Source of the DNA: Mucilaginibacter sp. JRF
GTDB taxonomy: Bacteria > Bacteroidota > Bacteroidia > Sphingobacteriales > Sphingobacteriaceae
Reading direction: 5' to 3'
Assembly (NCBI RefSeq): GCF_015223065.1
Contig: NZ_JADFBY010000004.1
Coordinates: 124,001 to 188,000, forward strand
Length of the DNA stretch: 64,000 nucleotides
The notes beneath the pieces are model-generated. The model was not told the origin of the DNA and did no database searches. It was given only the letters and a program-made list of their open reading frames with translations. The position numbers were made by a program, and so were the translations under genes. This document shows positions 27,614-35,829 of this stretch, piece by piece. Position 1 is the first letter of the stretch. Every line of letters begins with the position of its first letter.

Positions 27614-28177
27614 TTATTTAGGCTCCATCAATTCGTTATCAATATGTATGCCCGATATATCGGCAATAGTATTCACCATATTAGTCAGGTCGGCAAGGGC
27701 CATTAGTTCCTGTACTTCCTGCAAACTAAAACCTTCATCGCGCAGCTCCTCAAAATCATCATCAGTAGTATTGCGTGGCGCCAGGGCACAACGGGTAATT
27801 ACCTCGATAGCCTTGCGGTATGATGACGGAATATAGGTACTCTCCAGGTTATCGGTCAGCTTCAGGTCATCCTTACCGGTAAGCGCCTTGCCCAAACTAT
27901 CGGCAATAACGCCATGCGTTTGCGCACAGTAATCACAACCTTTTAAGTTTGATATATTATAAATGATGAGTTGCTTTAACACAAATGGCACCGAGCCGCG
28001 TAACATGGTATTGCGGAGTTTCTCCCAGTTACCGCGCAGTACGGTGGCATTATTGCCCTGGCATTTAAACCAGTTTAATACGAACGGGATTCCCATCTCC
28101 TTCATGGTTTCCTCGTATATCAACTTCACTTCCGGACCGGCATCTTCGTACTCAACTAACTTAAATCTTTGCGACAT
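27614..28177 (-). CDS. AhpD/carboxymuconolactone decarboxylase-family protein
   Basis: This 187-residue all-helical protein has the AhpD-like redox motif CDYCAQTH (CxxCxxxH), typical of peroxidase-related alkylhydroperoxidase-like proteins. It probably protects against peroxides. It is the first gene of a minus-strand pair with the histidine kinase (1-nt gap). The link between kinase and redox protein suggests stress sensing, which is an inference from neighbourhood only. Confidence 0.85.
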   Translation of the reverse strand: MSQRFKLVEYEDAGPEVKLIYEETMKEMGIPFVLNWFKCQGNNATVLRGNWEKLRNTMLRGSVPFVLKQLIIYNISNLKGCDYCAQTHGVIADSLGKALTGKDDLKLTDNLESTYIPSSYRKAIEVITRCALAPRNTTDDDFEELRDEGFSLQEVQELMALADLTNMVNTIADISGIHIDNELMEPK

Positions 28178-28305
28178 ATATATTAAGGGTATTTACACAA
28201 TAAATCACCCCTTATCAGAAACGAAAACGGCTTGCTTTTCAGTAAATAACAATGGTAGATGTAATGGTTACAGCCAGGGCTGCTAAGTGTTCAGGATGAT
28301 ATTTC

Positions 28306-29511
28306 TCAGATACCCCTGCGTTTCTTTTCCTTTACAATGAGGCTCAATTCGCGGCCCATTTGCCCGGCAATGGCGGTGTTCTCCTGCGCGCGGCGAAACA
28401 AGTAAGGCAACACAGCCTTGATTGGTCCGTAAGGTACATATTTTACAACATTATACCCCGCGTTGGCTAAATTAAAGCTCAGGTTATCGCTCATACCCAG
28501 CAGCTGCGAAAAGTACACATGCGGATGCCTGTGTTCTATGCCCTGCTTATCCATCAGTTCGGCTAACAGGCGGCAGCTATTCTCGTTATGCGTACCGGCA
28601 ACAACGGCCAGGGTATTTATATTTTCAACCGCATAACGCACGGCCTCGTCATAATCCTTATCGGCCGATAACTTATCGGGCTGAATAGGCGATTGATAGC
28701 CCATCTCAGCGGCACGCTTACGCTCTTTTTCCATATAAGCGCCACGTACTATTTTGGCACCTAAAACAAACCCCTCGTTAACCGCTACAGCATGGTCGGC
28801 CTTTAATGAAGCCAATTTATCATGACGGTACAACTGGTAGGTATTATAAACAATGATCTTCTCTTTGTTAAAGCGGCGCATCATGTCCATAGCCAGTGCA
28901 TCAATGGTTAGCTGTATCCAGCTTTCCTCGGCATCTATCATTACAGGTACGCCTGCATCATAAGCCTTTTGGCAAATATCAAGCACACGTTGCTGTACCT
29001 TAGCCCACTCGGCCTGCTCATCGGCAGTCAATGTGGTGCCTGCATCCAGCTTCTCCAGCAATGAAAAACGACCTACGCCGGTTACCTTGAATACGGTTAT
29101 GGGTATAGCCGGATCGCCGGTGGCGCGTTTTATGGTGCGGATGATCTCGTCGCGGGTTTCATCAAATACGGCTTCCTCGTCCTCACCCTCAACCGAGTAA
29201 TCAAGAATGGTACCTACCCCGCCATCGTGCAGGTTTTTAATGGTAGCATCGCACTCGGCAATAGTTTCGCCGCCGCAAAACTGCTTAAATATAGTAGCCT
29301 TGATAATTCCCTTTATGGGCAAGCCAATATTAACGGCAAAATTGGTAATAGGCGGACCTATCTTCACCAAAAAATTCACATTGATAATGCGAAACAGCCA
29401 GTAAGCACGTTTTAGCTCAGCATTGCTTGAATGCCTGAAAGCCACTTCAGTATTATCAAAAGATAATCCTTCGGCGGGTTTAGCACTGCCGTTTGTATAG
29501 TACGAGGTCAT
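28306..29511 (-). CDS. Proline dehydrogenase
   Basis: This 401-residue FAD enzyme oxidises L-proline to pyrroline-5-carboxylate, the first step of proline catabolism. It has the TIM-barrel motifs of PRODH: VPVMIDAEESW, GAKIVRGAYMEKER, AGTHNENS, HVYFSQLLGMSDNLSF, and the carboxylate-binding YLFRRAQEN (two Arg and Glu) near the C-terminus. It is monofunctional, without the P5C dehydrogenase half of PutA. It is divergent from the S4-domain/aroB pair. Confidence 0.92.
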   Translation of the reverse strand: MTSYYTNGSAKPAEGLSFDNTEVAFRHSSNAELKRAYWLFRIINVNFLVKIGPPITNFAVNIGLPIKGIIKATIFKQFCGGETIAECDATIKNLHDGGVGTILDYSVEGEDEEAVFDETRDEIIRTIKRATGDPAIPITVFKVTGVGRFSLLEKLDAGTTLTADEQAEWAKVQQRVLDICQKAYDAGVPVMIDAEESWIQLTIDALAMDMMRRFNKEKIIVYNTYQLYRHDKLASLKADHAVAVNEGFVLGAKIVRGAYMEKERKRAAEMGYQSPIQPDKLSADKDYDEAVRYAVENINTLAVVAGTHNENSCRLLAELMDKQGIEHRHPHVYFSQLLGMSDNLSFNLANAGYNVVKYVPYGPIKAVLPYLFRRAQENTAIAGQMGRELSLIVKEKKRRGI

Positions 29512-29518
29512 ATAAATG

Positions 29519-29526
29519 CAAAAATA
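29519..29526 (-). promoter_or_regulatory. Possible -7 box for proline dehydrogenase
   Basis: On the minus strand, TATTTTTG matches the Bacteroidota TAnnTTTG -7 pattern, 8 nt ahead of the start codon. This would imply an almost leaderless mRNA. The match alone is weak, and a -33 box is not clear. Confidence 0.3.
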
Positions 29527-29567
29527 TAAAATGCTTAATTAAATCGTTCATTTATGGTGCAATAGTT

Positions 29568-29575
29568 TAATTTTG
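29568..29575 (+). promoter_or_regulatory. Possible -7 box for the S4/aroB pair
   Basis: TAATTTTG matches TAnnTTTG and lies 8 nt ahead of the S4-domain gene start. Together with the opposite-strand box it would give divergent promoters in a 72-nt intergenic region. A -33 element is not obvious. Confidence 0.35.
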
Positions 29576-29583
29576 CCTCACAC

Positions 29584-29790
29584 ATGATCGATTTTGAACT
29601 ACAGGGCGAGTACATCCCACTAATTCAGCTACTTAAAGCCACTAACCTGGTACAAACCGGCGGCGAAGCGCAAATTGTTGTTACCGAAGGCGAAGTAAAA
29701 TATAATGGCCAGGTTGATTACCGCAAACGCCTTAAGGTTAAACGCGGCGACGTTGTAGAGTTCAGAAAGCAAACCATCAGGATCATTTAA
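29584..29790 (+). CDS. S4-domain RNA-binding protein (YaaA/YbcJ-like)
   Basis: This 68-residue protein is a single S4 domain (IPLIQLLKATNLVQTGGEAQ, then VKYNGQVDYRKRLKVKRGDVV), the small RNA-binding fold of RlbA/YaaA-type proteins. It probably binds rRNA or tRNA, with the exact role unknown. It is 3 nt ahead of aroB, so the two are co-transcribed. Confidence 0.85.
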   Translation: MIDFELQGEYIPLIQLLKATNLVQTGGEAQIVVTEGEVKYNGQVDYRKRLKVKRGDVVEFRKQTIRII

Positions 29791-29793
29791 ATT

Positions 29794-30852
29794 ATGCAAA
29801 CCATACAGAGCGATAACTACCCTATTTTTTTTGAGAACAGTATTGATGAGCTTATAGCGTTTATTGAGCGCGGCAAATACAGCAAGTTTTTTGTTTTAAC
29901 CGACGAAAATACCAGCGTACACTGCCTGCCCAAACTAACCGACAAGCTTAATACACTGGGTAATTACGACCTGATAGAGATAAACGCCGGCGAGGAAAGC
30001 AAGAACATTGACTTTTGCATTGGCGTGTGGAAAATGCTGATAGATTTTGAGGCCGACCGCAAAAGCCTGATGGTGAACCTTGGCGGCGGCGTGATTACCG
30101 ATATGGGCGGCTTTGCGGCATCAACCTATAAACGGGGTATCGATTTTGTGCACATGCCTACTACCCTATTGTCGCAGGTTGATGCATCGGTAGGTGGTAA
30201 AACGGGTATTGATGTGGATGGCATTAAAAACATCATAGGCACATTTACCCAGCCAAAAGCGGTATTTATTGATACTGTTTTTTTGGAAACCCTGCCGCCA
30301 CGCCAGATACTATCGGGCCTGGCCGAAATGTTGAAACATGGCCTTATACTGGATGCCGCTTACTGGAACGAGTTAAAGAACAGCGACCTCACTAAACCAT
30401 CAACTGCGCTGGTACACCGCTCGGTAGTGTTGAAAAATGAGGTAGTGATTGAAGACCCGACCGAAAAGAACATTCGCAAGAGCCTGAACTTTGGCCACAC
30501 CATAGGCCATGCCATTGAAACCTGGGCATTGAATGATAAACCCGACTCGCTTACCCACGGCGAAGCCATTGCCATAGGCATGATATGCGAAAGCTACCTG
30601 GCCCATAAAAAAACCGGACTAAAGGCTGAAGAACTGAACGAGATCACCTCCACATTCAATAAGCTATACCCACGTTTTAGCTTTAGCCGCGATATTTACG
30701 AGGAACTTTACAGCATTATGCTGAAAGACAAAAAGAACATGGACGGCAAAGTGAACTGTACGCTGCTATCAGCCATCGGCCAATTCAATATTGATAATAT
30801 TTGCACCAAAGAGGAACTTTTTGAAGCGCTGGATTATTATTTAGCGGGTTAA
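29794..30852 (+). CDS. aroB: 3-dehydroquinate synthase
   Basis: This 352-residue enzyme of the shikimate pathway converts DAHP to 3-dehydroquinate using NAD and a divalent metal. The NAD-binding GGGVITDMGGFAAST lies near residue 98, the substrate region GGKTGIDVDGIKN follows, and the metal ligands are in LKHGLI, NFGHTIGHA and THGEAIAIGM. The length and all motifs fit AroB. It is paired with the S4-domain gene and about 1.5 kb upstream of the pheA-aroG-aroA-aroC run. Confidence 0.95.
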   Translation: MQTIQSDNYPIFFENSIDELIAFIERGKYSKFFVLTDENTSVHCLPKLTDKLNTLGNYDLIEINAGEESKNIDFCIGVWKMLIDFEADRKSLMVNLGGGVITDMGGFAASTYKRGIDFVHMPTTLLSQVDASVGGKTGIDVDGIKNIIGTFTQPKAVFIDTVFLETLPPRQILSGLAEMLKHGLILDAAYWNELKNSDLTKPSTALVHRSVVLKNEVVIEDPTEKNIRKSLNFGHTIGHAIETWALNDKPDSLTHGEAIAIGMICESYLAHKKTGLKAEELNEITSTFNKLYPRFSFSRDIYEELYSIMLKDKKNMDGKVNCTLLSAIGQFNIDNICTKEELFEALDYYLAG

Positions 30853-30965
30853 GGTGTGTCATGCTGAGCCCGTCGAAAGCATTAACGGACTAGACTATTA
30901 CAGCTAACCAAAGAAAATTCTGTAAATTCAAAAATTCCGCAAATTCTGGTTCAGACCACCTTCTG
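30853..30965. repeat. Short dispersed-repeat-like segment after aroB
   Basis: This spacer contains GTCATGCTGAGCCCGTCGAA, a type of sequence that recurs between genes in many Sphingobacteriaceae genomes, and then AAATTCAAAAATTCCGCAAATTCTGG and two near-copies of CTGGTTCAGACCACC/CTGGTTTAGACCACC at 30943-30975. It has no coding potential. Its assignment as dispersed repeat rests on general knowledge and internal repetition. Confidence 0.4.
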
Positions 30966-30978
30966 GTTTAGACCACCG

Positions 30979-31161
30979 CTACAAATCCTCACCTGCCGGG
31001 CCTTGCTCTTTGTTTGAACTTTCTGATTCTTCCTGCTCAATAGCATCGGTTTTAATGCTCTTGTTCAGCAGCGTATCGGTGCCGGTGTTCTCCCCTATTT
31101 CATCGCGGTGCAGGTCGCTATCGTCGTTGGTTTGTTTGATATCTTTTGGATCGTTATTCAT
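30979..31161 (-). CDS. Small acidic, probably disordered protein
   Basis: The 60-residue product is rich in D, E, N, S and T with almost no hydrophobic residues (for example KQTNDDSDLHRDEIGENTG), so it is likely unstructured. The ATG has an adjacent A-rich leader. No family function is known to me. It lies between aroB and a membrane protein, on the opposite strand. Confidence 0.5.
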   Translation of the reverse strand: MNNDPKDIKQTNDDSDLHRDEIGENTGTDTLLNKSIKTDAIEQEESESSNKEQGPAGEDL

Positions 31162-31232
31162 GGTGTAGATGTTTAATTGAATAACGCTTAGTGGGGGTTT
31201 TGGTTTAAATAACTATATTAGTTAATAATACT

Positions 31233-32114
31233 ATGCCTAAACTCATATCAAAAGTACAGTACAAAAATTACGAAACCGGAGAATTTACGAACGAGCAACC
31301 TCGTGATTTGGATGAAACCATAGCGCTTATTAAAGCCTTCCCCTGGGATGATGAACGGCATTTAACCGACATTCAACTTACGGGACCATCGATTATTATA
31401 TGTAATGAAGCGGATGAGTACTTAAAGATCGGGCTTTATTTTAATGGCAAATTTGCATTATACTATTTTGACCATAAAGAAAACCTTTACGAATACTACG
31501 TACCCGACCTGGATAAAGTAACATCAATAGTTCGTAGTTTTTTTCAGGACGATCTTGATAGGAATCCATTTCAAAAGAAGTTCTTTAGTTTTGGTAGTGA
31601 GGGCCATTTTTTAACCCATAATTTCACCTATGAACTAAACATTTATCGATGGTGGTTCATGGCTCTGTTGGGTGGCACGTTTACATTATTTTTTGCCTGG
31701 GTCGGCATCATGGTTTTATATAGTTCCGCTTCGGTACTCGCTATATTTAGTATAATACCCGCATTAATGTTATATCGTAGTATAAACAATTACATATACG
31801 CTAAAGATGTTAAGCTTAACATATCAAAAGGCAAGGGTTACTTCTATTTATATCAAAAGGAAATAAAAACCAAGATCTATAAAAAGGATATTGAGAAAAT
31901 AATCATTTCGGAAATTCCGTTTACTGATATGCCTGCATTATTATGTTCAAAGATCATCTTAAAAGATGGCAGCAGCATAAAATTATCATCGAATGTAATA
32001 CAGCCTTTAACATTGATCAAAAAAATTAAGGATGTGCCACATGAGTTTAAATTTGATGTTTTCCCTCTTTTAAATAGGCGATCCATCAACATACAAAACC
32101 CAATAAAATTCTGA
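31233..32114 (+). CDS. Uncharacterised protein with two central membrane helices
   Basis: This 293-residue protein has a soluble N-terminal domain of about 130 residues, two adjacent membrane helices at about 138-185 (LLGGTFTLFFAWVGIMVLY and ASVLAIFSIIPALML) and a C-terminal domain (YLYQKEIKTKIYKKDIEKII). I recognise no family. The first domain (QPRDLDETIALIKAFPWDDE) may belong to an immunity-like small fold, but this is not supported further. It ends 35 nt before the pheA promoter. Confidence 0.7.
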   Translation: MPKLISKVQYKNYETGEFTNEQPRDLDETIALIKAFPWDDERHLTDIQLTGPSIIICNEADEYLKIGLYFNGKFALYYFDHKENLYEYYVPDLDKVTSIVRSFFQDDLDRNPFQKKFFSFGSEGHFLTHNFTYELNIYRWWFMALLGGTFTLFFAWVGIMVLYSSASVLAIFSIIPALMLYRSINNYIYAKDVKLNISKGKGYFYLYQKEIKTKIYKKDIEKIIISEIPFTDMPALLCSKIILKDGSSIKLSSNVIQPLTLIKKIKDVPHEFKFDVFPLLNRRSINIQNPIKF

Positions 32115-32148
32115 AAACACCCCTTTTCAACCAAAAAATGAAATTTTA

Positions 32149-32180
32149 TTTGGAACAAATATTTCAAACGCTTACATTAG
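32149..32180 (+). promoter_or_regulatory. Predicted promoter of the pheA leader
   Basis: TTTG at 32149-32152 and TACATTAG at 32173-32180 fit the Bacteroidota -33 (TTTG) and -7 (TAnnTTTG, one mismatch) elements with a 20-nt spacer. Transcription would begin near 32187, about 11 nt before the leader-peptide ATG. Confidence 0.5.
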
Positions 32181-32197
32181 CGGCATCAAACAAAAAC

Positions 32198-32251
32198 ATG
32201 ATAAATAACAACGCATATTTTTACGGTTTTTACTTTTACTTTAACAGGTAA
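32198..32251 (+). CDS. pheA leader peptide (Phe/Tyr attenuator)
   Basis: This 17-codon open frame reads MINNNAYFYGFYFYFNR and stops at TAA. Of the 17 residues four are Phe and four are Tyr, clustered at residues 7-15. It lies directly ahead of an antiterminator/terminator pair and pheA. This is the textbook layout of ribosome-mediated transcription attenuation. Slow translation when charged tRNA-Phe or tRNA-Tyr is scarce would leave the antiterminator arm free. The stop codon lies 2 nt before that arm. Confidence 0.85.
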   Translation: MINNNAYFYGFYFYFNR

Positions 32252-32253
32252 GA

Positions 32254-32327
32254 GCCGGGACTGATATGCACTAACTAACATACAGAAGAAACTGAAAAGT
32301 CCCGGCCCCACAAGGTCGGGACTTTTT
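32254..32327 (+). terminator. Attenuator: antiterminator arm and terminator ahead of pheA
   Basis: The arm GCCGGGACT (32254-32262) can pair with AGTCCCGGC (32298-32306), forming an antiterminator. The overlapping segment AAAAGTCCCGGCC (32295-32307) can instead pair with GGTCGGGACTTTT (32314-32326), giving a 13-bp hairpin with one G-U pair and a run of five T. The two structures exclude each other. A ribosome at the leader stop would cover the first arm and favour termination. Confidence 0.85.
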
Positions 32328-32341
32328 GCTTTAACAGGGTT

Positions 32342-33181
32342 ATGATAAACGGAACACCACGGGTTGCAATACAGGGCATACGCGCTTCCTTCCATGAGGA
32401 GGCCGCCTTCAGGTACTTTGGCGAGGACATTCAAACCATTGAATGCAACTCATTTAAACAAACTTTTGAGGCCCTTAAAAACGGCGAAGCCGACTACGTA
32501 GTTATGGCCATTGAGAACAGTATTGCCGGTAGCCTGCTGCCCAACTACTCGTTGCTGTTAAACTATAACTTCCCGGTGGTGGGCGAGGTTTACCTGCCTA
32601 TACAACTACACCTGATGGCGCTGCCGGGCGTGGCCTTTGAGGATGTTAAAACCGCCATGTCGCACCCTATTGCCATACGCCAGTGTGTTGATTTTTTTGA
32701 TGATTACCCGCAGATAAAGGTGATCGAAAGTAACGATACAGCCGCCTGCGCCAAACGCATCCGCGATGAGCAGCTTACCGATACCGTGGCCATTGCCAAC
32801 ACATTAGCCGCCAAGCTATACGGCTTGCAAATATTGGAGCGTCGCATCGAATCCAACAAAAAGAACTTTACCCGCTTTTTGATACTCACCACGCATGATA
32901 ATGCCGCCAAGGTAGAGGCTAACAAGGCTTCGCTATGTTTCCAGGTGAGCAATGAGGTGGGCTCGCTGGCCAAGGTGCTTAATATTTTGGCCGAGAACAA
33001 CATCAACATGAGCAAGATACAGAGCATGCCGGTGCTGGGCAAACGCAACGAGTACAACTTTTACCTGGATGTAGAGTGGGACGAACAAGCCAAATACGAT
33101 ACCGCCCTGCGCCAGATATTGAAATATACACACAACTTTAATATTCTGGGTGAGTATAAAAGGTATGAGGAGGGGATTTAG
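32342..33181 (+). CDS. pheA: Prephenate dehydratase
   Basis: This 279-residue enzyme makes phenylpyruvate from prephenate. The catalytic domain has AIENSIAGSLLPNY and the catalytic TRF (KKNFTRFLIL). A C-terminal ACT domain follows (EVGSLAKVLNILAENNINMS). In that domain the ESRP motif that binds Phe in many homologues reads IQSMP. Allosteric inhibition by Phe may therefore be altered, which would suit control by the attenuator. There is no fused chorismate mutase, which is instead on the next gene. Confidence 0.93.
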   Translation: MINGTPRVAIQGIRASFHEEAAFRYFGEDIQTIECNSFKQTFEALKNGEADYVVMAIENSIAGSLLPNYSLLLNYNFPVVGEVYLPIQLHLMALPGVAFEDVKTAMSHPIAIRQCVDFFDDYPQIKVIESNDTAACAKRIRDEQLTDTVAIANTLAAKLYGLQILERRIESNKKNFTRFLILTTHDNAAKVEANKASLCFQVSNEVGSLAKVLNILAENNINMSKIQSMPVLGKRNEYNFYLDVEWDEQAKYDTALRQILKYTHNFNILGEYKRYEEGI

Positions 33182-33325
33182 TTCATAGTCGATAGACCAT
33201 GGATCATAGCCCATAGCTGAATTTAGAAATAGCAATTAAGAAACATTCGATTTATAACAATTAACAAAATTTGAACATCACCATGGACCATTAACTATGG
33301 CCTATGGACAAAACAAAAAACGACC
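33182..33325 (+). repeat. Dispersed GACCATGGACCAT-type repeat in the pheA-aroG spacer
   Basis: The 144-nt spacer has two clusters of short, near-palindromic words: GACCATGGATCATAGCCCATAG (33193-33214) and ACCATGGACCATTAACTATGGCC (33281-33303). These belong to the same family as the tandem repeat inside aroA, about 1.4 kb downstream. No gene or terminator is evident. Confidence 0.6.
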
Positions 33326-34450
33326 ATGAAACTGAATTTAAACATACAGCCGTTAAGTACCTGGATAACTTCGGGTAAAGAACCATTGGTGATTGCAGGA
33401 CCATGCAGCGCCGAAACTGAGGATCAATTAGTAGCCACCGCGCACCTGCTGGCTAAAACCGGAAAGATCACTGCCCTGCGTGCAGGTATCTGGAAACCAC
33501 GTACCCGCCCGGGTGAGTTTGAAGGTATTGGCAGCATTGGCCTGGAGTGGTTAAAACGCGCTAAAGAAGAAACCGGCCTGCCTACAGCAGTTGAGGTTGC
33601 TACCGCTAAACACGTTGAAGAAGCCTTGGCTGCCGGTGTTGATATTCTTTGGGTAGGTGCACGTTCAACCGCTAACCCTTTCACCGTACAGGAAATTGCT
33701 GATGCCCTTAAAGGTACCGACGTGCCTGTTATGGTTAAAAACCCGGTAAACCCTGACCTTTCATTATGGATAGGCGCTTTAGAGCGTATCAACAACGCGG
33801 GTATCACTAAACTGGCAGCTATTCACCGTGGTTTCTCATCATACGGTAACACTACCTTCCGTAACGACCCAATGTGGGACCTGGCTATCAGCCTGAAAAC
33901 TCAGGTACCAGAGCTGCCTATCATTAACGACCCAAGCCACATTACCGGTAACCGCGACCTGATCGGCTACATCGCTCAAAAAGCGTTCGACCTGGATATG
34001 CAAGGTGTAATGATCGAATCGCACATTGACCCTTCAGTTGCCTGGACAGATGCTAAACAACAGGTTACCCCTGCTGCCCTGTCAGACCTGATCGACAACC
34101 TTACCCTGCGCAAAGCCGAAGTAAAAAGCTCGGCCGTAAACGATAAACTGGCTGAACTACGTGGCAAGATCGATAAGATTGATGACCTGATCATCCAAAA
34201 AGTTGCTGAGCGCATGACCATTGCCGAGCAAATTGGCAAGTATAAAAAAGATAACAACATCACTATCTTACAGGTAAACCGTTGGGAGGAGATCCTGAAA
34301 AAAACTACCGATTATGGTAAGGCATTAAAACTTGATGCTGAGTTTACCGAGAAACTGTTAGAGCTGGTTCACACTGAATCTATCCGTCGTCAGGGTATCA
34401 TCCTTAACGAAGGTCAGGACAAGGTAGAAGAAAAATTAACGCACGCGTAA
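33326..34450 (+). CDS. Bifunctional DAHP synthase / chorismate mutase
   Basis: This 374-residue protein joins a type Ibeta DAHP synthase (residues 1-270; IAGPCSAETEDQL near residue 25, RAGIWKPRTRPGEFEG, and DPSHITGNRDLIG) with a C-terminal AroQ-type chorismate mutase (about 275-365; LRGKIDKIDDLIIQKVAERM, then IGKYKK). It catalyses the first step of the shikimate pathway and the chorismate branch step. The fusion is typical of Bacteroidota. It follows pheA and precedes aroA by 9 nt. Confidence 0.93.
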   Translation: MKLNLNIQPLSTWITSGKEPLVIAGPCSAETEDQLVATAHLLAKTGKITALRAGIWKPRTRPGEFEGIGSIGLEWLKRAKEETGLPTAVEVATAKHVEEALAAGVDILWVGARSTANPFTVQEIADALKGTDVPVMVKNPVNPDLSLWIGALERINNAGITKLAAIHRGFSSYGNTTFRNDPMWDLAISLKTQVPELPIINDPSHITGNRDLIGYIAQKAFDLDMQGVMIESHIDPSVAWTDAKQQVTPAALSDLIDNLTLRKAEVKSSAVNDKLAELRGKIDKIDDLIIQKVAERMTIAEQIGKYKKDNNITILQVNRWEEILKKTTDYGKALKLDAEFTEKLLELVHTESIRRQGIILNEGQDKVEEKLTHA

Positions 34451-34459
34451 TTAGGGATA

Positions 34460-35794
34460 ATGAGTAGCAGTAACATCATCCTTAGCAAAAACAACAAAAC
34501 CGCCAACGGCACCATACAACTTACAGGCTCAAAAAGCGAGTGCAACCGTGCACTCGTTATTGAGGCCCTTAGCGGTGGCCGTGTAAAGGTTAAAAACCTA
34601 TCGGACGCGGCTGATACCGTTACGCTGGCGGGGATACTTAAAGACCATAGTTTATGGATCATAGACCAAGGACAAAGTGTTGACCATGGACCATCGACCA
34701 TAGACCATGGACTAAGTGTTGACCATGGACCATCGACCATAGACCATGGACTAAAAACCGTCAACATCGGTCCGGCTGGTACGGCTATGCGTTTTTTAAC
34801 GGCTTATTTTGCCCTGCAACCCGGCGAGGTATTGCTTACCGGTACCGAGCGCATGAAACAACGCCCTATTGGTATTTTGGTTGATGCCTTGCGCAAATTG
34901 GGCGCTAACATTACTTATGCTGAAAAGGATGGCTTTCCGCCGTTGCAGATAAGCGGTGGTTTTGAGCAGCAAACTAACCAGATAGGCATTAAGGGTGATA
35001 TCAGCAGTCAGTATATTACTGCCCTGTTGCTGATAGCCGCTAAACTGCCACAAGGCCTCGAACTGCATATTGAGGGTGAGCTTACCTCACGCCCTTACGT
35101 GGAAATGACTTTGGCGATGTTAAAGCAAGCAGGCATTCAGCACAGCTGGCAGGGCAACGTAATCAGCATAGCTAACCAAGAGTTCAGCGAAACGGCCTTG
35201 CCTGTTGAGCCTGATTGGAGCGCGGCATCATACTGGTACGCCATAGCTGCTTTGGCTGATGAGGCTGAACTATTTTTACCCGGCCTTACATCATACAGTC
35301 TCCAGGGCGATAGCGTGATCACCGAGATCATGGCTAACTTTGGCATCACCTCACAATTTAAGGATGGCGGCGTTCACCTGAAAAAGGAGCCCAAGCCTAT
35401 CCAGCGCAAAATATTCGACATGAAGGAATGCCCTGACCTGGCGCAAACCGTTATTGTGGTATGCGCAGCATTAGGTCACGAAGCTACCTTTACCGGCCTG
35501 GAAACCCTTAAGATAAAGGAAACCGACCGTGTAAAGGCCTTACAGAACGAATTGGGCAAAATGGGCGTTAAGCTGATTGAAAAAGGTTTAGTTTACAAAC
35601 TGGATTGCAGCGAAAAGTTCATTCCCGAAAGCATGTTCATCAACACTTACGAGGATCACCGCATGGCCATGGCCTTCGCGCCGCTGGCATTGGTAATTCC
35701 GCAATTAGAGATTGAAGATGCCCGGGTGGTCGAAAAATCATACCCGGCATTCTGGCAGGATCTGGAGAAGGTCAATTTCGAGGTTAAAGCATAA
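34460..35794 (+). CDS. aroA: EPSP synthase with an in-frame repeat insertion
   Basis: This 444-residue enzyme joins shikimate-3-phosphate to PEP. Conserved parts are LTGSKSECNRALV, NIGPAGTAMRFLTAYF, DISSQYITALL, KETDRVKALQ and EDHRMAMAFAPLAL. Between residues about 61 and 98, ahead of NIGPAGTAMRF, lies an extra stretch (KDHSLWIIDQGQ, then two exact copies of SVDHGPSTIDHGL) encoded by dispersed-repeat DNA. It keeps the frame and makes the protein longer than the usual 405-415 residues. The site is a surface loop before the substrate-binding motif, so activity is plausible. Confidence 0.92.
   Translation: MSSSNIILSKNNKTANGTIQLTGSKSECNRALVIEALSGGRVKVKNLSDAADTVTLAGILKDHSLWIIDQGQSVDHGPSTIDHGLSVDHGPSTIDHGLKTVNIGPAGTAMRFLTAYFALQPGEVLLTGTERMKQRPIGILVDALRKLGANITYAEKDGFPPLQISGGFEQQTNQIGIKGDISSQYITALLLIAAKLPQGLELHIEGELTSRPYVEMTLAMLKQAGIQHSWQGNVISIANQEFSETALPVEPDWSAASYWYAIAALADEAELFLPGLTSYSLQGDSVITEIMANFGITSQFKDGGVHLKKEPKPIQRKIFDMKECPDLAQTVIVVCAALGHEATFTGLETLKIKETDRVKALQNELGKMGVKLIEKGLVYKLDCSEKFIPESMFINTYEDHRMAMAFAPLALVIPQLEIEDARVVEKSYPAFWQDLEKVNFEVKA
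34640..34754 (+). repeat. Intragenic tandem repeat in aroA
   Basis: Two exact 39-bp units (34677-34715 and 34716-34754; each begins GTGTTGACCATGGACCATCG) follow a diverged unit at about 34640-34676. Each unit is 13 codons, so gain or loss of one leaves the frame intact. The unit is rich in CCATGG palindromes and matches the spacer repeats upstream of the DAHP synthase gene. Confidence 0.9.
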
Positions 35795-35829
35795 AGACCA
35801 AAGCTAAAAGCAAAGTATAATAACAAAAC

